DNA of 64,000 bases from Vitrella brassicaformis (taxonomy: Eukaryota > Sar > Vitrellaceae): NCBI GenBank assembly GCA_001179505.1, contig CDMY01000708.1:153463-217462 (forward strand), in the 5' to 3' direction. The notes under the pieces were generated by a model that saw nothing but the letters and a program-made list of their open reading frames with translations, had not been told where the DNA came from and did not search any database. A program made the translations under genes and the position numbers. Below are positions 11,830-21,600 of the stretch, in pieces (the first letter of the stretch is position 1; the number at the start of each line of letters is the position of its first letter).

Positions 11830-12956
11830 TCACACATGCACAGTCCTCCCGTCATTGCACGCACCGTGACCATCGTCACCATCGTCAGCTGTCCCCCCCG
11901 CCCGCCACACCCGAATCACCCGCATGACCGTCCCCTCCCTCGCGTAAAGACTATCCACACCAAACACCTCATCGTCAAACCCAACAACCTCCCACCGCAG
12001 CCCACTCGCAGCAAATGCCCGCCACAGCGCACTGTCCGTCTTGTCGCTGCGTCGCTGATGGGCCAGCCACAGCTCGGTGTCTGGGTGGCCGAACCGATCC
12101 ATTAGGGCCGCGACCGCACTGGCGAATGGCTGCACGAGAGGCTCCACCCACACCACGTCAGCACCGAGGAGCAAGTCGACACCACCGGACCATTCAGGCT
12201 GTGTTGCCAGGATGCGGGCAGCGTCACTCTCCAGTGGGTCACGCCAGTCGAGAGAAGAGACACTAACGTTGACATGGGCTGCTTCTGCTTCTGCTTGCTG
12301 GCCCAGCCATCTGTCCATCGTCGCATCTCGGTTGCGTGTGAGTGTCGATAAGCAGTAGGGCAGGTCCGTCAGCAGCACTTGAGAGGCCCCGAGAGCAGCA
12401 GCGGCCAACCCAGTAAGACCCAAACCAGCACCGAACTCCAGGACAGTCGCCCCTTTGACACGGGATGCCATCCTCAGCTCTAGGAACTTTGCGAGCACAA
12501 CCGCGCCGTCCCAGATTGTGCGACCTGCACACATGGAGGCACCGCACATCGCACAGAGAGGCAGAGTTGATTAAGACTGATACTGATGCTCTGCAGGCAT
12601 GTGTCTGCCAGCCTACCTGTGTCGCCGTGTTCCTGTTGATCCGGCCGCCTCTCGTCTTCCTCGCGCGTCGGACGGATAACCAGCGGCAGGCCGTTCACCG
12701 CAAAGGCACCGCTGGCGAAGTCATAGTCGAATGCCCGCCAGGGAAGGGCCAGCTGAGGCTGTCGAGCGGTACTGGCTCCAGCATCATCTGCTTGACTTGC
12801 TGAGGGCACTGGCGTCCATCTGCCCGTCGCTGCGTCGACAGCAAAGGCCGTCCCGTCCTTGGCTTTGTAGTGGCGCTTGCTGCAGCGGGTCATGCGCAAC
12901 ACAAGAGATAAAGCCAGGAACAGGGCTGCACGTGCCAGGCGCCTTCTCGGGCGCAT
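11830..12956 (-). CDS. Family-16 (METTL21/FAM86-like) SAM-dependent methyltransferase
   Basis: The gene has two exons. The first (from ATG 12956) encodes a basic, hydrophobic leader MRPRRRLARAALFLALSLVL that could be a signal anchor, then a region with PLVIRPTREEDERR. The intron removes 12535-12615, and the junction restores GDTGRTIWDGAVVLAKFLE, the canonical opening of Methyltransf_16 proteins. The SAM-binding motif I is LEFGAGLGLTGL, followed by LLTDLPYCL. DVVWVEPLVQPF corresponds to the family's LGADVVY-type motif. Known members methylate lysines of translation factors or chaperones. The substrate cannot be told here. An upstream in-frame ATG at 13040 exists but would run across the shared promoter motif, so the internal start is preferred. 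Confidence 0.8.
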
Positions 12957-13189
12957 TTCCTCTCTCCCCGCCTGCGAGCTGAAGCTGTAGCTAAGCTCGC
13001 AGACGGCCCAAACCGTTCCGAGTCCACCAGCCCTCACCAAACACCCCTGCAGGGTCCTGCACCAAGACTATTTGTGTCGCAGATCTGATATTTGGTTGTC
13101 GGCGTCTTGATGATCCAACAACGGCCCTCGACCACCCGAACGGCTTCCTTCTCTGAGCTGATCTATCTATCGTGACTGAGAAGTGAGTG
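12957..13189. promoter_or_regulatory. Divergent promoter, methyltransferase / uS14m
   Basis: The gap is 233 bases long. CTGCGAGCT (12972-12980) and its exact reverse complement AGCTCGCAG (12994-13002) form an inverted pair with a 13-base loop. This gives one copy of the common 8-mer on each strand. Confidence 0.55.
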
Positions 13190-13528
13190 ATGGCGGCCCG
13201 CAACCCTGGCCCTCGTCTGAACCAGGTGCCGGTGGGCTTCCCCTCGTTCCACCGCAAGAACCTCGTGGACAGCTACGCGCGCAAGGCCCTGTTCCAGTCG
13301 GAGGTCAACACTCGAGTGTACAAGAACGTGTTTGCCAACCTGGGCTACCAGGGGCCCATCGACATCAACCACATCATCGGCAAGAACCGGGTCCGCATGC
13401 GGTGCATCGACGGCGGGAGGGCGCGGGGCGTCTTCCGGTGGACACGGATGTGGCGGATGCAGTTCAGGCAGGCAGAGAGGGAGGGGTGGCTGAGGCCTTA
13501 CGGACTGTCAAGGAGATTCTGGAGATAG
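13190..13528 (+). CDS. Mitochondrial small-subunit ribosomal protein uS14-like
   Basis: This is a single-exon gene of 112 residues. The C-terminal half carries the uS14 pattern: NRVRMRCIDGGRARGVFRWT, then RMWRMQFRQAEREGWL, ending in LSRRFWR. The family's usual form is RCxxTGRPRGVYRxFxLSRxxFRE...SSW. There is no CxxC pair, so it is the zinc-free type found in many organelles. The N-terminal half is basic. The ATG at 13190 follows a GTG. Mitochondrial rather than plastid placement is inferred from nuclear coding and sequence style. It is intronless, unlike most neighbours. Confidence 0.65.
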   Translation: MAARNPGPRLNQVPVGFPSFHRKNLVDSYARKALFQSEVNTRVYKNVFANLGYQGPIDINHIIGKNRVRMRCIDGGRARGVFRWTRMWRMQFRQAEREGWLRPYGLSRRFWR

Positions 13529-14081
13529 TAATGAATGAATGAACAGAGAGATCAGCGACGTGAAGGTGTCCTGTGCAGCGAGTGGGTCGGGTTCGTGAGC
13601 TGACTGACAGTGGTGAACCAGTCAGCCGATCAAGTGGGTGTGCAGACAAGACAGCTGTGTACGTGTTTTGTCCCACTCAATTGGTGGGGGCATGGCATGG
13701 CCGGACTGACTGATTAATATAGTTTGAGTACTTGCCTGCCTGCGATGTGTTTAATGACTGAAAGAGGCGATGAGACAAGACACACTGTGGCTCAGCTGTG
13801 ATTGAAGGAATGTCTTACACGCAACAAGCACCACCACCCCATATGCAGTGCACAAAACCGACCCAAATGAATGCACTCCATGGTGTGCACAAGTCAGTCA
13901 AGTCCACAAGGGATACTGAGGTGTGTGCCTGAGGCACACTCCTTCACTCAGCCAGGCAGCCAGCCGCGGCAGAGAACAGGGACGGAGGGAGGGCAGAAGA
14001 AGCAAGCACCTAGCTACTCGACGACACACAGCCACACAAGGCCAGCAATGGAGAAACCCACACACTCCATTGACTAACTGA
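13529..14081. other. Convergent 3' gap
   Basis: This is non-coding sequence between the uS14m stop and the end of the cysteine-rich block of the giant minus-strand gene. It contains scattered short repeats. No open frame of interest is seen. Confidence 0.6.
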
Positions 14082-15208
14082 TCAGCTCGTATGAGCGAGA
14101 AAGTCCGCGAGTTGCGTCTTGGACGGCAAGATGACGTCCGAGAATTTGCCCGCCGAGCAGACAGAGTACAGTTCCTTGCCCCTTGGGTCAGGCTGGCCGT
14201 TCTTGGCGTGATTGCCTATATCGAACACCACCCATGTGCCCTCCCCATAGTACCTCTCCCGGCAGTAGGGCCCCAGGCTGCGCGCCCCGCTGTGCACGTC
14301 CAGCCTCTTCCAGCAGTTGGTCGGGTCGCAGCAGCCCGGCCCCCACACCCTGTAGCGAGAGTCCTTGGCGCCGTCCATTCCGTAATAGTCCTTCTTGATT
14401 TGCCGCCACATGGGGCTGTTGAGTGGCCCGTTGTACACCCGGGCCGTCTTGAGCTCTTGCGGCCGATAGAGCAGGCCGAATGGCCGCCCCCTGCCGTAGT
14501 CGAATGAGGCCAGGGGCAGGTTACACGGCGGCTGCTGTGTATGCAGGAAACAGAGCTTCTCCATGTCCCTTATAACAGTCTGGCAGCAGTATCGACCTCC
14601 AGGTCGGCGATTGCAGCCCGGTCCGCCGCACGTGCCGCAGCTCTTGGGGCAGCAGGTGTTCCAGGACGGCGCCAGCACGCCGCCGATCTTGGCGCACAAC
14701 TCACGACATTGCTTTTGGCGAGCGCTGTTGCGGCGGCAGTCGGCAGGCACGCGGTTGCCGGAGCTTGCCTTGATGGTCACTCCGGGGAATCCCGGCTGCC
14801 CTATACCAATAAAGCTCTGGTTGTTGTGGTGCTGGCCGTGGTGGTGCTTGTGGCCATGCTGGTGGGCTGTCATGTTGGTGGGGTCGTTGGCAGAGGTGGG
14901 CGACGCGTCTTCCAGGAAGGCAGGAGGACGCTCGTCGTCTTCAAATTCGTCTTGGTCTTCGTGTTGTGGGAGGTATAGCGCCGCGCCATTGAGGCCCTCT
15001 GCGTCCGGCAACATGTGCTGCTCAGCCTCTCCCATCTAAAGGAAGCTCGACTCGCCCCCGCTGATGACTTTGTGCACCATGGTGCCGATCCTGCCGACGT
15101 CATAAGCACCCTTACAGCCCTCTGGCGAGTGACAAAAAGAGAACAGCCAGCCAGCCACCCACCGCAAAATCACAAAGAAGAGGAGACATGGACCTTTTGC
15201 TCACTTTT
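14082..15208 (-). pseudogene. Disrupted 3' continuation: second cysteine-rich block with in-frame stops
   Basis: After the TGA at 15209-15211 the coding pattern continues. A splice donor follows immediately, and the acceptor near 15123 opens a frame reading GCKGAYDVGRIGTMVHKV and SSFL, then TAG (15036-15038), then an open frame of 317 residues. That frame is acidic, then His-rich (HGHKHHHGQHH), then holds a block of the form PADC...CCPKSCGTCGGPGC with RRPGG and CC, followed by a C-terminal domain with a WGPGCCDPTNCW motif. The same block occurs intact upstream (about 19040-19500). There VHEV...SFLQ aligns with VHKV...SFL-stop here, so the TAG sits where Gln stands in the other copy. A separate gene starting at ATG 15035 is possible, but the homology runs upstream through the stop. 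A 42-base intron (GTGCAC to CTTTAG) could also remove the TAG. Confidence 0.5.
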
Positions 15209-18200
15209 TCATCGGAAGGGCGGGTCGGTCCACCGTCCGTTGACACACTCGAGCAGCCCCGCCATGTGTGTGGGGATGTCGGTCCGCAAGGGCGTGGCCG
15301 TGTCGATCATGTCGTTGAACACCGGCGCGTACCCCCGCCGCTCGTTGCATATCACCAGGTGGGAGTCGCCAGGCTGAACACACACACACACACGGACGCG
15401 CGCGCACACACACAGAGCAGCTGTGGCCGTGTCTCGCTCTCCATCTGCTCATGGCCCGCCGACCTTTCTCATGAAGAGCGGAAATGTCTCAGGCTTCTCG
15501 GGGTTTGACTTGCCGACGAGCTTTTCGGTGGCCTCGTCGGGTTGTGAGAATGACCGGAGGATTCTGTATGCAGACTCGGCGGAGAGCATGTCTCGGCAGA
15601 GTCCCGCCACACAGTCGGTGAGGGCCTTGCCGGTCTTCCCGATGCAATGCCCAAGCTCCTTCTGCTCGTTGCGGCCCAGACTCATGTAGAAATCCTCACA
15701 AAGCTCACGCATCTTGTGCGTTATGGTCGGGCACATTTCTGAGAGAGAATGGAATAAGGCCATCCATCCGTGTGGCTGCTGAATCCTTCTACCAGAATCC
15801 AATTACTTTGGCAGTCGAGTGTCATGGTATCGAATTCGCCGTCTCGGCACTGAAGCACCTCATATTTCTCGCTCGTCGTGTTGAGGTCGAGTGCCAGCAC
15901 GCCGCCATAAAGCACATCCTGCTGGCTCCAGTAGCCAGCGCGGTGGTTCTTCTTGACGCCGTCCTTGTGCCTGCATGGCACAGCCACAGCTGTGGCACAC
16001 CCGCCTCGCTGGCTGCCCTGCTGCTGATATGTGTAGGTGCTCCCAGAACAAAAAGACCTACCTCTTGGGGTTGCATTGCACTTTCCGTCTGGTGCCGTGG
16101 TCGACGGTCTTGTGTTTGCCGTATGGCGGGTCGAGTTCCGTCTGATAGGGGAACACCTGATACTTTTCTGGCTCGGGATTGGTCCACTCGGGACACTTCC
16201 CTGCATGACAAGAGAGAGGAAACAACATACATGTGAGATCTCATGTGGGCCATGCACGTCCGATTTTCGGGTGTGCAGCTGACTGCAGCAGTAGAGGTCT
16301 CTGTCGGTCCACTCGCCGTCGTTGCACTCGAGCACGTCGATTGGGCCGTGTGTTCGCAGCTGCTCCTCGTCCCCGACGTCTCCCTCCCACTTATCGGAGG
16401 TCTTGTCGCCAGGCGTCTGCTTGATCTCGGCCGAGTGTGACTCTGTCATGCACGCGATCTGGCGGACGGACTGGTGGTACATGACTTCCTTGTCGTTGGT
16501 CCCCTCCTCGCCCACCAACTTATACCCGTTCTCGGCCGTCATGTCGAACGTCTCCTCGGGTGTGCGCAGGCACGCCCCTGCACGTTGCCAGCCAGCCACA
16601 CACACGTGGATTGTGTGTGCCTCCTTCTTTGGCTCATGTATGGCTCACGTTTGCAGTTCAGTGGGAGTGAGACTGCGAGCGAAGGGTCTGGCCGTGTGTA
16701 CTTTCCGTTGAAGCAGGTGAGGTCGAAGAATGCGGCAGGGTCTTTGTTGTGGTAGTAGTGCTCATCCGTGTTGCACACCTGACGAACCAGCGTGGCGTGG
16801 ATGACCTGATCGTTGTTTGCACCAGCTCGAACTGCATGAGGACCCATCGACCGACCGAACAACACGACATACGCACGACAGATGAATGCTGTCTAGTCAG
16901 CACCGGGCATTCATGTCGCGTACCGACGCTCTCGTACGTCCATTTGATCCTCTTCTCATCCACGGGGATCAGCGAACCAAACTCGGGACAGTTCTCTGCC
17001 CAAAACAATCACGAGACACGGCGGACACACACATTTGCTGACCCTCTCTCGGTGTCTCCTCCATCTATCTCACTGTAGCAGATGATTCGGTTGGCGGTCC
17101 AGCGTCCGTCGTGGCAGTGGATTGTCGCCGACTCCGCCGTGCCCTGGATGCCCGGCGAGTACCCTTCTGCACACTCGATGTGCCGAATCGCACCGGGGGC
17201 CGTCACCCGTCACAACATACGCCTCGGGCGGAGACACAGGCAACGGATTGCCGCAATTGGCTACCAGCCGTAGAACGAGAAACACCGCCTCACGCCATTC
17301 GTGCTGTTTGTCGCCTGTTCTGGTTGTTCGTACCTTTGCAGTCGAGTGTGACCTGTGACCAGACGCCGTCTTCGCAGATGAGTTCCTGCACGCCGGGTGT
17401 CGACTGGGTACCCAAGCTGCTGCCCTCCGTGACGATGGCGCTGCCGGCTGCAGGGGCATAGCCGTCCTTGCACTCCAGCTTGACAGGGACGTCCGGCGGC
17501 GTCGTGGTGCCTGGCTCAAGGCCGTTATGCATCGTGGCCACATAGCGCTCAGACGACACCGGCAGCTCCCCACACTCAGCCTTGCAGATGAGGTTGAGTG
17601 CGGTCATCTTGCCGCCTGCGCAGTAGATAATGGTGGGCGATCTGGTCTTCTGGATGGGGAGGGTGGGCACTCCCTTCTTGCTTTTGCCGCACATGACACT
17701 CACGCAGCCTCCACTGGGCAGCATGTTGCCGTCAGCCACCACGGGATCCATCAGCGTCTCCACAAGATAGCCGTCGGAGTCCTCTATGTGACTCCGCAAT
17801 GGCTTCAGATCACACTTCTCTGTGTGGAAGGGTGGGTGGACAAACAAGGAAACAAGGCAGTCAGGCGTTGAGACATGCAAGTACTTGAGGCGTACTTGGG
17901 CAGAACAGGGTGGTCGGAGTGAAGGTGCCGTTGGTGCATGTGACCACATCGATCGCCTTCTTGGCCATGGAGGAGGATGCGGCACCACTCTCGGTCTTAT
18001 TCTGCATGCCCTTCTTCTTCTCTGCTTTTTCTCTTCCTTCCTCCTCCTCCATCTCGGCAGCGATCTCAGCCTCCTGCGGCACACCCTGCACCTTGCCCTC
18101 GAACTCCACCCCGTCCACCAGCTTGCACGTGTGCACCGGGGAGGCGTCGGTATCACATGACATTGACATGACGCTCCCGTGGTCGAATGACTCGGGCATC

Positions 18201-18692
18201 AACGCGTCCCAGAAGTCGCCTGGAGGCGCCAGAGCCTCAGAGGCAGACAGGTTGCCCTGAGCTGCCCACGCGTTGGCCGGCATGATCTCGAGAAAATCTG
18301 TCTTGGAGCACTCCTCTACACAGTACAAATGACACAGAGACAGACAGCTGTCTCACATCCATCAGTCGCTTACTTGCGCACAGGAGTGTGATTGCCGACC
18401 ACTCTCCATCGACGCACTTGATCTGGCCGAACTCCTCCCCCGCGCCCTCCCCCTCCAGCCCGGCCACAGCGTGCCAGTTCTCACCTGGCGTGTCGGAGGT
18501 GCGGCACTTGAGGCTCACCTGCGTGCCGTGCGATGGCTGTGGCTGTTTGGGGTCACTGCCCTTGACGTGCCGCATGTCCTTCTCGGGCTCCTTCAGCTCG
18601 TATTGGAAAGGGATGTAGGCCGTGCCGGGCTCCCCAGGGTCCGTCTCGCTCGCCGCAAGATGCAGGAACGGGCATTCCTCTGGACAATAAGA
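15209..18692 (-). repeat. Second array of CCP/Sushi-like coding modules (about nine)
   Basis: Modules open at about 18692 (EECPFLHLA), 18328 (EECSKTDF), 17822 (KCDLKPL), 17580 (ECGELPVSS), 17262 (NCGNPLPVSPP), 16995 (ENCPEFGSL), 16577 (ACLRTPEE), 16202 (KCPEWTNPE) and 15740 (MCPTITHKM). Inter-module introns again follow the fourth Cys. The module at 18328 carries a Glu/Lys-rich insertion. The module at 17262 contains the frameshift. The last one ends in TGA instead of its fourth Cys. Confidence 0.65.
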
Positions 18693-21600
18693 CAGACAGA
18701 CAGACAGAAGGACGGACAGACAGACAGACAGACGGCCCAAGAAGCAAGCGGGAGTAAGGTCGGTGTATGTATGTTCTTGGCGTATCTCATTACTCACTTC
18801 TGCAGACAAGTGGCAGGAAAGTCCATTGGCCGTCGATGCACGTGATCTGGGCTTCCGGGTCCATTCCCTTGTACGGCCGGTAGCCGGCCGACTGCCAGCA
18901 CTGCACATTGCGGATGGTGCCGTCAGGGATCAAGGGGCCAGAATCGTGCGACGCGAGTTCGTAGTTGGAGCGGAAGCCGCCCGCCTCTGTGACGACGTGG
19001 GGCGGCGGCGGTGTTTCCTCATACCCTTCTGCCTGAATGAGGCAGGGCGGCGCTTTCGTGTCCACGCCACATATCTTGGCAGCTTTGGTGACACTCCCCA
19101 CACAGCAGTTGGCGTTTCCGCCCGGTCGGCGAGAGCAGCCCGATCCGCCGCACTTGCCGCACCTCTCCGGGCAGCAGGCGTTGGGCCAGTTGGCGAAGGG
19201 AGACAGGATGCCGCCGATCTCCCGGCACGCCTCCTCGCAGTCCTGCTGACGATGGCCGCTGCGCTGACAGTCGGCCGGGAGAATCTCCTCGTGACCCTCG
19301 GGTTTCGTTGTCGTCCTGGGCTCCTCGTCACTCTTTCCTCCGGCGGGGGAGGGGGCCTCGTCGGCGCCCTCTTTTTCGTTTGCCTGTAGCTCGGCCAGCC
19401 TCTCTCCCAGCTTTTCTTCCTCCGCGTCTCCTGCAGCCGGATCGGCTTGCAGGAAGGACATCGGGGGAGGGCTGGCTGCCGTTTGGTTAGCCACCTCGTG
19501 TACCCCTGCATACGCGGTCAAGTTAGCCAGGGCGCGGCGCACCCGTCGTTGTTTCACTTACGTGTGCAGACGGAGGGCTGGTCGACGCCGTGAGGGTTTG
19601 TGCAGACCCAACCCGGCTCTACTTTGCACTCGACTGAGCAGCCATCGCCCGTGCTGTTGTTGTAGTCGTCACACTCCTCAAAAGCAACGGGTGCAAGATA
19701 GCCGTCACCGCACGGACCTGCACACATCAATCATCACGACCGTCAACCGCAGACCGATGTTGGTCGTCCTAGTCACTGACCGTATACTTCCACTTCGCAT
19801 ACATCGAGACGGCCGTCGTTCATCTCATTGCCCGTCTGCCCCTTGCCGCCCACCAGGAATACATACTGGCCCTGCAGCGCGCACTGCACGTCATACCATC
19901 GCGGCGCATCGCTGCTGTTAGACATCGGATTGGGAAGCGACCCACACAGCTGGTTCTCCCGCCATGTTGGAGAGAAGCCCACGCGCACCTGGACGCCCCA
20001 AAGTCTGCACAAACACAACAAGTGATTGCCAAAGAAAGATGAAAAGTCTCTTTCCATCTTCCCATTGACCTGTCGTTCCACTTGTCTGTGGGGTTCCTTG
20101 TGAAGACGCGGACGACAGCGACGGTGCGGTTGTCCCCCAGATCGACTGCCCACCAAGGCTCGGGTGACGGGTGTATGTCCGACGTGTGTACACACTCTCC
20201 ACCCTCGTCGATGGCGGTGTAGTCGCCATCGACGGCGTGGTGGGCTGACCACCGCTGGCCCGTGTCGGTCTCTGGGTCCTGAAACGCAGTCTTTCCACTT
20301 ACATAGTCTGCGACACGACAAAGGGACAAGCAGACAAGCAGCACGGTGCTTGCTAATGCTTCGTTGTATATCACCGACACCACTTACTTTGCCGGCCGGC
20401 TACCAATGGAGGTCGCAAATAGAACAAAGATGGGCGCAATGGCACACGACAAGCTGTTTTTCTCTTTGCTTACCTCCATAGGCTTCGACCTCACAAAGAA
20501 TGAGACCCTTTCGTGATGTTTCATTCAAGCCGCTGGCAATCCACACATAGCGCCCCGAGGCTGCCGCCTCGCACGTGACATTGACCACAGCCTGTTGTCC
20601 TCCGACCAGGTCGTCCTCGGGCACCGTGCCGCAGAGAGTGTTGTTGCTGTAGTGCACTGACGACATGCCCACGTACACTCTCGCACCAGACAGACTGACC
20701 ATAGGCAGACAGTCAGACAGACAGACAGACATCACCGTGTTGGTGCCCACAAGCAAGCAAACGAACTATTGGCTTTCTGTTAAAACAGTACTCGCGGCGT
20801 TTATCTGCGTATACGACGACGTCGTTGATCTCATAACTCTCGCCGAGGTCGACAAACCACCTGAATAGATTACACGCACAAACCCGCAATACAACGATTG
20901 CTTCACACACATGTGCAAGACACCAGCGGGATTGATTGCATGGGGCTTACCATGGACTGGCCTCAGTGCCATTCGGATCCGTCTCGGCGCTACAAACACA
21001 CACAGGATCCCATCCAAGCAGGCGGGCAGGCAGGCAGGCAGCCATGGCAAACAGGCTGGGGAGCACTGACCAAGATTCTCCTCTGAAGTCCATCCTTCGA
21101 TCGCCGTCCACAGCCCGACCGGCTGTGTGATTCACGAGTGTGCTGCTTTGATTAGCAGGCCTCCCTCTGGCAACATTCTTCCCTGCACACAAGAGACAAA
21201 AACAGACACTCATAAGCAGAAACACACACGCCCGTCCACGTGATCGACACATACTTACATCGTTGGTGTCGCGTGAGGTCCATCAGCTGCCTGCGCGTGT
21301 CGCCCATCTCCAGGAAGCTGGCATGGGCAACGACGGGCTCATCCAGCCATATAATGCGCAGACTCCGCCGTCGTGGCGGGAATGCCGGAAAGGCATTCAC
21401 ACTAGTGCCAATGGAGCACTCTTCGGCCTCGTGTGCGTCGTCGGTGCTGGGGTGCGGCGCTCCTTGTGCTGTCGACGGTGACGGCGCTACACACTGCTGC
21501 TGCTGCTGCTGCTGTTGTTCTACGAAGCTTGGCTCGAAGATGGCGTGTCTGGCCTTTTGCGCTTCTGCGAGGAAGCCTATCGGTGGCGTCTCGCGCTCCT

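Noticed and set aside
12957-13040. Upstream ATG at 13040 as start of the methyltransferase
   Set aside because: It would extend the protein by 28 residues across the inverted promoter element. The start at 12956 gives a basic-hydrophobic leader and a normal divergent spacing.
15209-15211. Selenocysteine at the TGA in the last CCP module
   Set aside because: The TGA does fall at a Cys position, but a structural disulfide Cys in a secreted module is an unlikely site and no SECIS-like hairpin was identified. A TGC to TGA change is simpler given the neighbouring lesions.
17180-17240. A 48-base intron (GTTGTG to ATCGAG) that would restore the frame in the module at 17262
   Set aside because: It is in phase but both splice sites are weak, and it would delete the IRHIE strand before the second Cys, which other modules keep in the form V.C.
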